A stretch of 64,000 bases of DNA, taken from positions 1 through 64,000 of the forward strand of contig NZ_CAMLDD010000021.1 in NCBI RefSeq assembly GCF_946478785.1, written 5' to 3'. The notes under the pieces were generated by a model. The model was not told the DNA's origin. It worked only from the letters and a program-made list of their open reading frames with translations, and did not search any database. This document shows, piece after piece, positions 16,799 through 26,077 of the stretch. The DNA is from an uncultured Flavobacterium sp. (lineage in GTDB: Bacteria > Bacteroidota > Bacteroidia > Flavobacteriales > Flavobacteriaceae). How positions within the stretch are numbered: the first letter of the stretch is position 1; every line of letters starts with the position of its first letter. Both the position numbers and the translations under genes were made by a program.

Positions 16799-16824
16799 TT
16801 CTTTAATGATCTGTTTCAGATATC

Positions 16825-17973
16825 TTACTCCTCTTCTGCTTTAACAGCTTTCACTTCAACACCTTCCTGCCCTGGCCAGATTCCGTTTTTAATTGGAAGT
16901 GCTACCAGTTTGCTTGGGTCAACTTTTACATATTTCAGTTTTTGTCTTCTCCATGTGTAAACGATATGCACCATTCCGTCTGAACTTTGAATAATTGAAG
17001 GATACGAATACTGGCTGATTTTTGAATCTTCCAAAACTAATGTCGCTTTCCAATTGATTCCATCATCTGAAATAGAAAGATTTAAAGGCGTTCTTGGTCC
17101 TTTGGCTTCTTTTCCGGGAGGCAAAACGTGGTTGTAGACTAATAAGTGTTTTCCGTTTTTAAGCGTTACCGCATCTGTTCCGGAGTTGTTATTTGGCAAA
17201 CCGATTAACTCAATATCTGACCAGGTTTTTCCGTTATCTTTTGAGAATGTACTGAAAATGGCTCTGTTTTTCGTTCTTCCAATCGCCTGAATGCTTCCGT
17301 CTTTATGAAAAAGAATACTTGGCTGAATGGCGTTTATCTTTTCTTTTCCTCTTGAAATGGTATCGCCCATCACCCATGTTTTTCCGAAGTTCGGAGTGGA
17401 TTCCATACGCAAATGCCAGCCATTTCCTTCGGTACTTGAAGGAAGCAATAATGTACCATTGCTCAATAAAACCGGTTTGTTTTTGATTGGTCCCAAGAAA
17501 TCTTTACTCGGCATATCAATCTTATCAGACCAGGTTTTTCCTCCGTCAGAAGAAGTTCTGTAAACGCCCCACCACTCCGATGGTTTTGGTCCTATTTTAT
17601 AAAACAGCATCAAATCGCCTCCCGGAATTTGGTACAAAACAGGATTCCAAGTCGGAAATCTTGTTCCATCCTTCATCACACCATCGGCTACCTTAATGGG
17701 TTCACCCCATTTATCGCTTCCTTTTGGTTTTATTGCTGAATAAATACAAACATCGGGATGTCTTTCGTGTGATCCTCCAAACCAGGCCGAAACCAAATCG
17801 CCATTGGTTGCTTCCACAATCGTTACAGAATGGCAGGATGGATAAGGTGCTTTTTCATAAATGAATTCATCTACCAAAATTCCTTCTTTCCATGTCTTTT
17901 TTTCCAAAGCAGATTTACAGCTTCCCAAAAGCAGCAATCCAAAAAATGCGATAGTTATCTGTGTGAGTTTCAT
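16825..17973 (-). CDS. BNR/Asp-box six-bladed propeller lipoprotein (sialidase superfamily)
   Basis: A 382-residue lipoprotein (LLLLGSCKSA) of the BNR_2 sialidase-superfamily fold. Asp-box-like repeats are visible: SSDGGKTWS near 142, FGKTW near 197 and SKDNGKTWS near 245. A conserved opening block (SVTIVEATNGDLVSAWFGG) and a late YTWRRQKLKY strand are typical of this group. I see no full set of GH33 arginine-triad features, so a true sialidase is unlikely; plants have no sialic acid, but Kdo or Dha in RG-II are similar keto-acids. The function is not established. Neighbours are a GH78 gene upstream and the exported isomerase-like gene downstream. Confidence 0.82.
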   Translation of the reverse strand: MKLTQITIAFFGLLLLGSCKSALEKKTWKEGILVDEFIYEKAPYPSCHSVTIVEATNGDLVSAWFGGSHERHPDVCIYSAIKPKGSDKWGEPIKVADGVMKDGTRFPTWNPVLYQIPGGDLMLFYKIGPKPSEWWGVYRTSSDGGKTWSDKIDMPSKDFLGPIKNKPVLLSNGTLLLPSSTEGNGWHLRMESTPNFGKTWVMGDTISRGKEKINAIQPSILFHKDGSIQAIGRTKNRAIFSTFSKDNGKTWSDIELIGLPNNNSGTDAVTLKNGKHLLVYNHVLPPGKEAKGPRTPLNLSISDDGINWKATLVLEDSKISQYSYPSIIQSSDGMVHIVYTWRRQKLKYVKVDPSKLVALPIKNGIWPGQEGVEVKAVKAEEE

Positions 17974-18102
17974 TATTTATTTTTTAAGAAATAGTGTTAA
18001 TTTTCAATATATTATGCTACTATCAGAATGCAAAAACTTATTAAGTGTAAAAATGACACTAAATAATCAGACAAGTATCCTGTACTGTCCCGAATTATGC
18101 TA

Positions 18103-20847
18103 TTAAAGCTTTAGATTTACAGTATAAGAACCCGATTCTAAAGTCAGGACAATGTTGTTGTTTTCTGTTTTATAAGAAGATAGTTTTTGCTTGTTCACCG
18201 TTACCGAAGAAGCTTTCGCTGTTGGCAAATACACCACAGCCGATGAATTGGCCGGAATGGTAATTTTCCATTCTAAAGTATTTTTGCTTTTCTTCCAGTC
18301 GCTTTTAATCAGTCCGTAAATAGATTCGTAAGAAGCGTTTACAAAAGTAAGTCCTGCATTGAAATCAGGTTTCATAATGATTTGTTTGAAACCCGGAGTT
18401 TCAGGATTGCTTTTGATTCCTGCCATATTTTCGTAGTACCAAATCAGTAAATCGCCCAAAAGCATTACGTGATTTTGTGAATTCATTGATGGGTCTGCCG
18501 TATTTCCGTTCCATAATTCCCAAATGGTGGTCGCTCCGTTTTCGACCATAAAACCCCAGCTTGGATAGGTTTTGTTGGAAGCCAGTTTAAAAGCCAAATC
18601 TCCTCTTCCGAACTTTGTTAAAGTACGCATCAAAAATTGTGTTCCAATTACGCCTGTGCTGATATGACCGTTTTTTGTCACCTCAACTTCGTGAACCATA
18701 TTTTGGAACACCTTATCAATCATATTTTCAGGAACCATCCCGAAAGCCAAAGGCAGAACATTTGCAGTTACTGTATTATTGGCGTAGTAGTTCTTTTCGG
18801 TATTTAAAAATTTGGCGTTAAATGCCTTTTTGATTCTTGTTGTCAAATCATCATAATGTGCAATATCGGCTTCGGCATTTGCAATTTTGGCAAACTTTAT
18901 CATGATGCCCAAAAGCTGATAATAAAACGCGCTTGATAATAATTGTCCATCCGTCAAACGGGCAGGATCTTTGGAACGAATTAATTCTAACGATTCTGGC
19001 GGAACACACCAATCACCGTATTTGTCCTTATCCATTAAATCATCTTTCAGATAGTTTTCTTCCATATATACCATCCATTTTTTCATAGACGGATATTGTT
19101 TTTTGATGACTTCGGTATCACCAAATTGTTGGTACAGCATATCGCCCACCGTGATATACGTTCCCGGCCAGGTCACATTATCGCCGTAATAACGCCAAAA
19201 TGCCGGCGCCACATCAGGCAATCCTCCATCCTGGGTTTGCGAATATTTAATATCATCGAGCCATTTGGCATATAAAGTCTGGTTGTCGAATAAAAAACTT
19301 TCGCCATAAGCACCCGTCGTTCTGTCGCCCAACCAAGGCTGACGCTCATTTCGCTGTGGACAGTCGATTGGCATTCCTTTATAATTTCCGCTGATTCCCC
19401 ACCACGCATTTTTAAAAATCTGATTCATCGTCGCATCCGAAGATTCGAAAGTTCCGGTAGTTTTTATATCATCATAAACCACTTTTCCAACGAAATTATC
19501 CAAAGTTGGTTTGGTCGGAAAACCCGAAATTTCCACAAATCTAAAACCGTGAAATATAAAACGGGGTTCCCAAATTTCTTCGCCTTCGCCTTTCAAAGTA
19601 TAAATATCAGTTGTTTTCGCATCACGCAAATTGGCAATGTACAACGAACCATCAGCCTGCAAAGATTCGGCGAATTTCATCGTGATTTGGTCACCGCTTT
19701 TTCCTTTTACTTTCAGTTGCAGCCAGCCCACCATATTTTGACCCATATCTAAAATGTAAGTTCCTTTAGGAGTCGCTTTGATAGAAATTGGTTTTATCTC
19801 GCCCATTATTTTCATATTCGGCGTCATCTGTGCTTCATAAAAACCGCCCGGTTCCTGAACGTATCTGGCATTTAACCAGTTTTTATCATCAAAATTGGTT
19901 GTAGCCCAGCCCTTCATTTCCTTGCGGGCGTCGTATTCTTCGCCGTCGTATTCGTTGTTGGACAAAATCGGTCCGTCCGTGGTTAATTTCCAGGTATCGT
20001 CAGTTCGGATGATGTCTTTGGTTCCATCGGTATATTCGACAAACAACTGCAAAGCCATTTTCGGGAAACCAAATGATTTTATTTTATACGGTTTGTAATC
20101 CTGGCGCATCGCAAAAAAACGTCCGTTTCCTAAAATCGTTCCGAGCATATTTTTCCCTTCTTTCAATTGCGAAGTCACATCAAAAACATTGTATTTTACG
20201 TTTTTGGTATAATCCGTCGGAACGGGTGCCAAAACCTGATCGCCAATTTTATTTCCGTTAATGTAAAGCTCATACAAGCCCATTCCCATAATGTACACTT
20301 TGGCACTTTTGACTTGTTTTTTCAGATTGATTTCTTTTCGCAAATAACGCGCAGATAATCTTGAATACTGGGAAACACTGTCATCTTTAGACAATTTTTC
20401 ATACCCAATCCAGCGTGTCGATTTCCAGTCGGCATAGGTTAAAATCCCGATGCTAAAATGGGCATTTTCAGTAGATTTAATTTCACCTTTATTCGTAAAA
20501 ACCGTTACTTTCCAAAACGCATTTTGTCGGTCTCCCAACTTTTTTCCGTTGTAAATTATATTAACTGATTCGTTGCTTGTTACTCTTCCGCTATCCCATA
20601 AATTGGCTTTGTCCGCATTCAGATTTTCTAAAGTCGAAGCGACCATAATTTGATACGCCGTTTGTTTTACATCATTCACATCCGACTTTATCTGCCAGCT
20701 CAAACGAGGCTGAACCACATCAATTCCTTCCGGATTGTTCAGCATTTCACATTGCAGATTCGTGACGCTGATTTTGTTTTGGGCTTGCGCCAAAGAAAAA
20801 CAGAGCGATGCAATGAGAATGAAGATAGGTAGAAATGATTTTTTCAT
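18103..20847 (-). CDS. GH78 alpha-L-rhamnosidase (first of two)
   Basis: A 914-residue secreted enzyme (signal to QAQ). Domain order follows GH78: N-terminal Fn3-like domain (about 27-130), rhamnosidase N domain (about 165-330), a concanavalin-like domain (about 350-460), the (alpha/alpha)6 barrel (about 465-800) and a C-terminal sandwich. The general acid is probably E501 in DCPQRNERQPWLGD; the general base is probably E777 in TTIWELWNG. It releases terminal alpha-L-rhamnose from rhamnogalacturonan or side chains, probably in the periplasm. It is only about 27-30% similar by eye to the other GH78 here, so the two likely cut different linkages. Confidence 0.93.
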   Translation of the reverse strand: MKKSFLPIFILIASLCFSLAQAQNKISVTNLQCEMLNNPEGIDVVQPRLSWQIKSDVNDVKQTAYQIMVASTLENLNADKANLWDSGRVTSNESVNIIYNGKKLGDRQNAFWKVTVFTNKGEIKSTENAHFSIGILTYADWKSTRWIGYEKLSKDDSVSQYSRLSARYLRKEINLKKQVKSAKVYIMGMGLYELYINGNKIGDQVLAPVPTDYTKNVKYNVFDVTSQLKEGKNMLGTILGNGRFFAMRQDYKPYKIKSFGFPKMALQLFVEYTDGTKDIIRTDDTWKLTTDGPILSNNEYDGEEYDARKEMKGWATTNFDDKNWLNARYVQEPGGFYEAQMTPNMKIMGEIKPISIKATPKGTYILDMGQNMVGWLQLKVKGKSGDQITMKFAESLQADGSLYIANLRDAKTTDIYTLKGEGEEIWEPRFIFHGFRFVEISGFPTKPTLDNFVGKVVYDDIKTTGTFESSDATMNQIFKNAWWGISGNYKGMPIDCPQRNERQPWLGDRTTGAYGESFLFDNQTLYAKWLDDIKYSQTQDGGLPDVAPAFWRYYGDNVTWPGTYITVGDMLYQQFGDTEVIKKQYPSMKKWMVYMEENYLKDDLMDKDKYGDWCVPPESLELIRSKDPARLTDGQLLSSAFYYQLLGIMIKFAKIANAEADIAHYDDLTTRIKKAFNAKFLNTEKNYYANNTVTANVLPLAFGMVPENMIDKVFQNMVHEVEVTKNGHISTGVIGTQFLMRTLTKFGRGDLAFKLASNKTYPSWGFMVENGATTIWELWNGNTADPSMNSQNHVMLLGDLLIWYYENMAGIKSNPETPGFKQIIMKPDFNAGLTFVNASYESIYGLIKSDWKKSKNTLEWKITIPANSSAVVYLPTAKASSVTVNKQKLSSYKTENNNIVLTLESGSYTVNLKL

Positions 20848-20878
20848 AAGTTGTAATTTTAAGCTAATTGCTATAATT

Positions 20879-20911
20879 TTCTCTCGCAGATTTGGCAGAT
20901 CCTGCAGATTT
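20879..20911. repeat. CAGATT repeat, family C
   Basis: Contains ctcgcagatttggcagat followed by a T-run. It lies just upstream of the GH78 start and next to the family B hairpin. Confidence 0.45.
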
Positions 20912-20930
20912 TTTTTTATTCCATCAAGCG

Positions 20931-21012
20931 TGTCATTTCGACGAAGGAGAAATCACATAACGGATTTACGTTTCTGCTCTCTGGATGTGATTTCTCCTTC
21001 GTCGAAATGACA
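20931..21012. repeat. Palindromic repeat, family B (28-bp perfect arms)
   Basis: Arms 20931-20958 and 20985-21012 are perfectly complementary over 28 bp with a 26-nt loop. Core arm is atttcgacgaaggagaaatc. The loop contains ctgctctc, like the loops of family A, so A and B are probably related. Inside the gap between the GH63-like and GH78 genes. Confidence 0.85.
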
Positions 21013-21058
21013 AAAAAAAGAAAAATCCGTTTTAATTCGCGTCATCCGTGTTCCAATT

Positions 21059-22627
21059 TTACTCCGATACTAATTTCTCCAATTTCTCAGAAACAGCAAT
21101 CTCTTTTCCATTTTTAAAAATCCTGAATCCTTTTCCTTTACCATATTTATCGCCAGTTTTATCCCAAAGAATCGTGATGATATTCCCGTGATACAATACA
21201 TTATCCAGACAAAACCAATCCCATTTTTCCTGTGGAATCAACGGATTTACCTCAATCTTTTCATCTGCTCTTGGGCGTAAACCCACCAATCCCGTAATCA
21301 TCAAATCGTTAAAGGTCGAATGATTATAGTAACGGCTTCGTTCTCGGTCACCCATTAGCCAATACCCTGTTGTTTCGTCTAAATACTCCCCAATATAAGG
21401 TCTTCCTCTGTAATATTGCGATTCAACATATAAATTCATTTGTTTGAAATAATCAGGTTTTGCGACGAAATTCTGATTATAATTATTCAGAACATTCGCC
21501 AAAGCCGTCAATGTTTGTGAACTCGCAAAAGGCCAAATCGCTCCGTCCCACTCGCAGGTTCCGGTTCCATGGGTTCTAAAACGCGGACTTCTTCTCTCCG
21601 CAGTCGTCAATCCAAAAGGCGCCGAAAACCCTTTTTCATCCTTAATCTGTTCCCAGGCTTTTTCAAAACCTTTGTCTTTTTGTGGCAGATTAAAATACCA
21701 CGGAATAAATCCAATTGCTTCTCTAACCTTTGCAAGCGTATCTTTCTCTGTAAAGGTTTCAAAGAATTCACTTTTCTTATTCCATAATTTCGTTTCCACC
21801 AATTGTTGCAAAGCATCGGCTTTGGCTTTAAATTTAGCCTCCGTTGCTTTGTCGCCTTTCATCGAAGCCATTTTCGAAATCGCCACCGCATTTCCATACA
21901 TATAACTATTTATCGTTGGTCTTGCATTTTGTACTTTTCGCCCTCCGCTTAAAGATTCTTCCATTCCATCTTTTACATCATGCTGCCAAAACAAACCATC
22001 CTTGCGTTTTCTGTCACCTTCCCAAGCCAGATATTCAGCAAACAAATCCGGATACATATCCAGCAAAAATTTATCATCTTTATTGACCAAATAGCGGTTG
22101 TACAAAGCATCTGCCGTCCAACTGCTGAATGTTCTAAGCTTTTTCATAGGCTTTCCGTCATTTCCTCTATACCACAAATGAACGTCCTGCTCAATATACT
22201 GTGGATCATGAACCCATCTAAATTCATTAATGTGATGCCCCAAAGCACAACTGATCATATTGTATTTGTCGGCATAAGACCGATCTACCAAAAATTCTGT
22301 AATCGCATATCCCTGTGGTGTTTTCTTGATGTGTTTTCGAGCCGTCCACCAACGATAATAATAAATCTCCTCAAAATTCTGCTGTGGACATTCAAACAAC
22401 GGAACATTCTTTTCCATCCACGCCCACGCACTGTCATTCGGAATAGCAAATTTCAGATTCTCGTCCTCCATCGTGTTGAAATAATCAACATAATGCTTAA
22501 AATTATCTGCTTTCAAAACAACAGAAGTTCCTTTTTTAGACTGCCCCGCACCCGATTTACATCCGCTGTTCAAAGCCGAAATCAGGATCACAGTCGCTAT
22601 TATTTTGTATTTAAAATGGTGTAACAT
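21059..22627 (-). CDS. GH63/MGH1-like (alpha/alpha)6 glycosidase lipoprotein
   Basis: About 522 residues from the ATG at 22627 (MLHHFKYKI), which gives a lipoprotein signal ending LNSGCKSG; the longer ORF to 22669 runs into the family H repeat. The protein is an (alpha/alpha)6 toroid of the GH63/GH37-like clan. Visible blocks are FSSWTADALYNRYLV, RPTINSYMYGNA and GTCEWDGAIWPFASSQT, the last a signature of the MGH1-like group. The short C-terminal tail (DKTGDKYGKGKGFRIFKNGKEI) is beta-rich. Substrate unknown. Such proteins are frequent in rhamnogalacturonan loci, and an alpha-glycosidase acting on a side-chain sugar is plausible. Confidence 0.83.
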   Translation of the reverse strand: MLHHFKYKIIATVILISALNSGCKSGAGQSKKGTSVVLKADNFKHYVDYFNTMEDENLKFAIPNDSAWAWMEKNVPLFECPQQNFEEIYYYRWWTARKHIKKTPQGYAITEFLVDRSYADKYNMISCALGHHINEFRWVHDPQYIEQDVHLWYRGNDGKPMKKLRTFSSWTADALYNRYLVNKDDKFLLDMYPDLFAEYLAWEGDRKRKDGLFWQHDVKDGMEESLSGGRKVQNARPTINSYMYGNAVAISKMASMKGDKATEAKFKAKADALQQLVETKLWNKKSEFFETFTEKDTLAKVREAIGFIPWYFNLPQKDKGFEKAWEQIKDEKGFSAPFGLTTAERRSPRFRTHGTGTCEWDGAIWPFASSQTLTALANVLNNYNQNFVAKPDYFKQMNLYVESQYYRGRPYIGEYLDETTGYWLMGDRERSRYYNHSTFNDLMITGLVGLRPRADEKIEVNPLIPQEKWDWFCLDNVLYHGNIITILWDKTGDKYGKGKGFRIFKNGKEIAVSEKLEKLVSE

Positions 22628-22642
22628 ATTCACAATTTTTAG

Positions 22643-22712
22643 TTCACCATATAAGTAATATAAGTTCATTAAGCTACACTTACATTTTCTTATATGACTT
22701 ATATGGTTTAAT
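22643..22712. repeat. Inverted ATATAAGT pair, family H
   Basis: ccatataagtaatataag at the left faces cttatatgacttatatgg at the right across about 30 bp. It lies directly upstream of the GH63-like start. Confidence 0.55.
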
Positions 22713-22731
22713 AATTTTAATTATTTTTTGG

Positions 22732-22821
22732 GCGTGACCCTTCGTGAAAAACTTCGGGTCGTGCTGTACGTTCCCGCTTCCCGATGAAAAATCGGGAGAG
22801 CTCCACTGCCATCACTCACGC
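22732..22821 (-). repeat. Structured repeat, family F, copy 3
   Basis: Minus-strand copy. Outer helix GCGTGA/TCACGC as in copy 2. The inner helix reads GTG (in GAGTGAT) with CAC (in AGCACGACCC), a double change from GGG/CCC. First hairpin arms are tcccgat and atcggga. Confidence 0.75.
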
Positions 22822-23001
22822 GGACTAACAATTACGTTTATTTAATTCCTACTTCTTTAAGGTTTTCAAACCTTGTTTTTTGATTCTAATCTTCAATTCT
22901 TTCCCACACTTTTGTCATTCCGAGGAACAAGGACACGAGCAAAAGCGAATTGGCGAAGCAATCTCCGCAAGTAATTCTACAATCAAAATCGCCAATCAAA
23001 G

Positions 23002-23100
23002 TCTTTGCGAGGAACGAAGCAATCTCACTATCCTAAGCAAATCCATTGAATCATTGGAACGGATATAGCAAGTGTGATTGCTTCGTTCCTCGCAATGACT
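23002..23100. repeat. Palindromic repeat, family A, long-loop copy
   Basis: Arms tttgcgaggaacgaagcaat (about 23003-23022) and the complementary attgcttcgttcctcgcaat (about 23077-23096) with a longer loop than usual. A degenerate further copy lies at 22914-22965. Together with families H and F it fills the roughly 480-bp gap between the GH95 and GH63-like genes; nothing else is seen there. Confidence 0.7.
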
Positions 23101-23111
23101 CACGAGACCTT

Positions 23112-25577
23112 TTAATTCGCAGAAAAACTATAAGTCTGCCCCGCTTTCATTTCCACATCATATTCATTGTACTTCGGCAATTGTACTTTCGGCAATTTAG
23201 CTTCTTTTGAAATAATCGGTTTCTTAACCTCCACGTCATAAAACAACGGATTCGGGTTTTTCCCTTTTGCTTTTTTAAGCGTAATTCCTTTGTCTGCTTT
23301 CAACGTGTTTTGTAATTTCAATCGGCAGTTTCCTCCTAATTTTGAGTACACTTTCAAAGTCGAAACTTTATTGTTTTTCCAGGTCATATCAATTACGAAT
23401 CCACCTCGGGTAACCAAACCTTTGATGCTTCCGTCTTTCCAGACCGTTGGCAAAGCGGGCAATAAATGAATCGCATCTTCCTGACTCTGCATCAGCATTT
23501 CGGCGATTCCGGCGGTACAGCCAAAGTTACCATCAATCTGAAATGGTTGGTGTGCATCTAACATATTTGGATAGGTTCCACCACCTTTTCTTTGGTCAGC
23601 AGTTACCAAATGCAATTGATCCTGGATCAGTTTGTAAGCGTGATTTCCGTCTAATAATCTTGCCCATAAATTCACTTTCCAGCCCATTGACCAGCCTGTC
23701 GATTCGTCGGTCCTGTAAATTAATGATTGTTTCGCTCCTTCAAATAATTCCGGCGTTTTGATTGGCGAAATCTGATTACTCGGAAACAAGCCGTACAAAT
23801 GCGAAACATGTCTGTGATTGTCTTTTGGATCATCCCAATCGTCCTGCCATTCCTGCAACTGACTGTGTTTTCCAATTTTCATCGGAGGCATTTTTGCCAA
23901 AGCATCACTTAATTTTTTAGTATAATTTTCATCCGGAGCAATCAGTTTTGACGCTTCAATTACATGTGTAAACAAATCAAAAACCAATTGATTGTCCATC
24001 GTAGTTCCCGAAGCAATAGTCGATTTCCCGGTTCCGCCCGCATGTGTGTTTTCAGGAGAACTTGATGGCACCACCACCAAATAACCAGTGTTTGGATCCA
24101 TAACCATAAAATCCAAAAAGAAATCGGATGCACCTTTCATTATCGGATAAATTTCAGCTAAATATTTTTTATCTCCTGTGTACAAATAACGTTCCCACAA
24201 ATCCTGACAAACCCATGCTCCGCCCGTTGGCCACATTCCTGAAGCAGCCTGGTCAACTGGTGCAGTAACACGCCAGATATCGGTATTGTGATGCAAGACC
24301 CAACCGTTGGCATTGTACATGGTCTTTGCTGTTACCGCTCCCGTAACACTCAATTCTTTTGCCATTTGGATAAAAGGCTCGTGCATTTCGGTAAGATTCG
24401 TTAACTCAGCCGGCCAGTAGTTCATCTCGGCATTGATGTTTGTCGTGTATTTACTATCCCACGGAGGTGTTACCATATCGTTCCAAATTCCTTGTAAGTT
24501 GGCAGGCTGACCACCTGGCTGTGAGCTCGAAATCAATAAATAACGCCCAAACTGGAAATACAGACTCGCTAATTGTGGATCGAACTGATTTTTAAAATCA
24601 CGGATTCTTTCGTTCGTCGGTTTTTTGATGGCATCGTTTGAACCTAAATGCAATGAAACTCTGTTGAAGAATTTTTGATAATAGGCAACGTGTGCTTTTT
24701 TGATAGTTTCAAAATCTTTTGAAATGGCTTTCTCCAAAAATGATTTGCTTTTTGCAATTTCGTCTTCCGTAATGTCCTGATAGTTTTTGAAATTGGTTGC
24801 TATCGAAATGTAAAGCGTCACCTCATCAGCCTTATTTATGCTCAGGATTCCGTTGCTTGCGGAAACTTCTCCTCCTTTATTTTTGGCTTCGATTCGTCCC
24901 TGAAATTTTACTTTCCCTTTTACGTTTTCAAAATTAGTTCCAATTCCTGAAAGCAGAATTTGATTTCCTTCTGTTGACGGAACGGTTTTGTCAATCGGGC
25001 TATTCATAAAAACATTCGCCGTAATCTGTCCCGGCTGACTTGCCGATAATTTTACGACAATCACCTGATCTGAAAACGATGTCAGTATTTCTCTCGTAAA
25101 TTCTACCCCGTTTACCGTGTATTTTACTTTTGCCGTAGCGTTTTCAATATCCAGATCGCGGTAATAATTGGTATATTTTTGATGTCCGGGAAACGAAATA
25201 TAAGCGCTTCCAAAAGTCTGGTACGGCATTCCGTCGTTGGTTTGCGACATAATATCCTGTGTTGCCAAAGTTTGTGCTTCGTCAAATTTTCCTTCGAAAA
25301 CCAGCTGTCTTACTTTTGGCAATGCCTCGATTGATTTGGCATGTGCGTTGCTGTTGGGCGAACCTGCCCAAATGGTTTCTTCGTTCAATTGCAAACGCTC
25401 CACTGCGGGATCTCCAAAAACCATTGCCCCCAAACGTCCGTTACCCAAAGGCAAAGCTTCGTTCCAGATGGTAGCGGGTTTGTCGTACCACAATTTGAGT
25501 TCGTTTCTGGTTTGCGCATTTGTAGCGAAGGAAACAATTCCGAAACAGAGGGCTGTAATTTTATTTTTCAATTTCAT
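23112..25577 (-). CDS. GH95 alpha-L-galactosidase/alpha-L-fucosidase
   Basis: An 821-residue secreted enzyme (signal to NAQT) covering the full GH95 length. The catalytic set is visible: N380 and N382 (TNINAEMNYWPAE), acid E509 (PSSSPENTH) and base D682 (IDGNFG). The residue two before N380 is T378. In characterised GH95 enzymes a His at this position fits fucose and a Thr fits L-galactose (my recollection of the family literature), so an alpha-L-galactosidase is favoured. L-galactose caps chain A of RG-II, which suits the locus. Upstream, the gap to the esterase gene is full of repeats; downstream is the GH63-like gene. Confidence 0.92.
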   Translation of the reverse strand: MKLKNKITALCFGIVSFATNAQTRNELKLWYDKPATIWNEALPLGNGRLGAMVFGDPAVERLQLNEETIWAGSPNSNAHAKSIEALPKVRQLVFEGKFDEAQTLATQDIMSQTNDGMPYQTFGSAYISFPGHQKYTNYYRDLDIENATAKVKYTVNGVEFTREILTSFSDQVIVVKLSASQPGQITANVFMNSPIDKTVPSTEGNQILLSGIGTNFENVKGKVKFQGRIEAKNKGGEVSASNGILSINKADEVTLYISIATNFKNYQDITEDEIAKSKSFLEKAISKDFETIKKAHVAYYQKFFNRVSLHLGSNDAIKKPTNERIRDFKNQFDPQLASLYFQFGRYLLISSSQPGGQPANLQGIWNDMVTPPWDSKYTTNINAEMNYWPAELTNLTEMHEPFIQMAKELSVTGAVTAKTMYNANGWVLHHNTDIWRVTAPVDQAASGMWPTGGAWVCQDLWERYLYTGDKKYLAEIYPIMKGASDFFLDFMVMDPNTGYLVVVPSSSPENTHAGGTGKSTIASGTTMDNQLVFDLFTHVIEASKLIAPDENYTKKLSDALAKMPPMKIGKHSQLQEWQDDWDDPKDNHRHVSHLYGLFPSNQISPIKTPELFEGAKQSLIYRTDESTGWSMGWKVNLWARLLDGNHAYKLIQDQLHLVTADQRKGGGTYPNMLDAHQPFQIDGNFGCTAGIAEMLMQSQEDAIHLLPALPTVWKDGSIKGLVTRGGFVIDMTWKNNKVSTLKVYSKLGGNCRLKLQNTLKADKGITLKKAKGKNPNPLFYDVEVKKPIISKEAKLPKVQLPKYNEYDVEMKAGQTYSFSAN

Positions 25578-25651
25578 ATTTTATAAATTTTGGCAAATGC
25601 CGCATTTTTTTTTACTATTTGTCTTCAATATAATTTCATCAAATGTTGTTA

Positions 25652-25698
25652 AGAGCCATCGGCTCGGTGTATATTGTAGCAACGGATTTTAATCCGTT
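25652..25698 (+). repeat. Double-hairpin repeat, family G
   Basis: GAGCC-at-GGCTC mini-hairpin, then GGTGTATATTGTAG linker, then a variable palindrome ACGGATTTTAATCCGT. Same layout as the copies at 25763, 40167, 40204 and 61062. Confidence 0.6.
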
Positions 25699-25762
25699 GG
25701 AGATAAATGCATACACCCCTAAAATCCCCTAGGGATGATCCATTTTCTTCAACCCAATTGAT

Positions 25763-25862
25763 TAATTATATGTACCGATCCTACGGATCTTTTTTACGCT
25801 TTCCTTTATGGACGGGTTGAAACCCGTCCCTACAAAATTTTTCGAGCCTATGGCTCTTTATC
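25763..25862 (-). repeat. Double-hairpin repeats, family G, two minus-strand units
   Basis: On the minus strand GAGCC-ata-GGCTC is followed by ATTTTGTAG and the palindrome GACGGGTTTCAACCCGTC. A second unit has GATCC-gta-GGATC, a compensatory change of the first mini-hairpin. These lie in the 500-bp gap 25578-26077, which holds no gene. Confidence 0.55.
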
Positions 25863-25911
25863 TCCCCCTAACTTCATAATCAGAAGACAAATATTCTTGA
25901 GTTACCAGAGC

Positions 25912-26070
25912 GCGTGAGGGATTACTTCACTTAATTTTTATTTTCATCGGAGTTCAGTGAACTTCGTTTGAAGCTGGCTACCGAAGTAGCGCGGATAGCC
26001 CGACCCGATTTGGGAAAGGGGGCGACTATGCGGTTTCGAGAGTTGCCCCCTTTTTCAAATTGGGTCACGC
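25912..26070 (+). repeat. Structured repeat, family F, copy 4 (long)
   Basis: Outer helix GCGTGA (25912) with TCACGC (26065). It has AGCCCGACCC, then a long second hairpin pairing cccgatttgggaaaggggg-type sequence (from about 26003) with its complement ending at 26064. The first hairpin region differs from copies 1-3. Confidence 0.65.
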
Positions 26071-26077
26071 CCAACTA

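Noticed and set aside
16825..17973. True sialidase
   Set aside because: Asp boxes are present but the GH33 arginine triad and nucleophile Tyr context were not seen; substrate context is plant pectin.
21980..22624. 214-residue plus-strand ORF opposite the GH63-like gene
   Set aside because: Lies wholly antisense to a well-supported glycosidase, has no recognisable domain and follows its codon periodicity.
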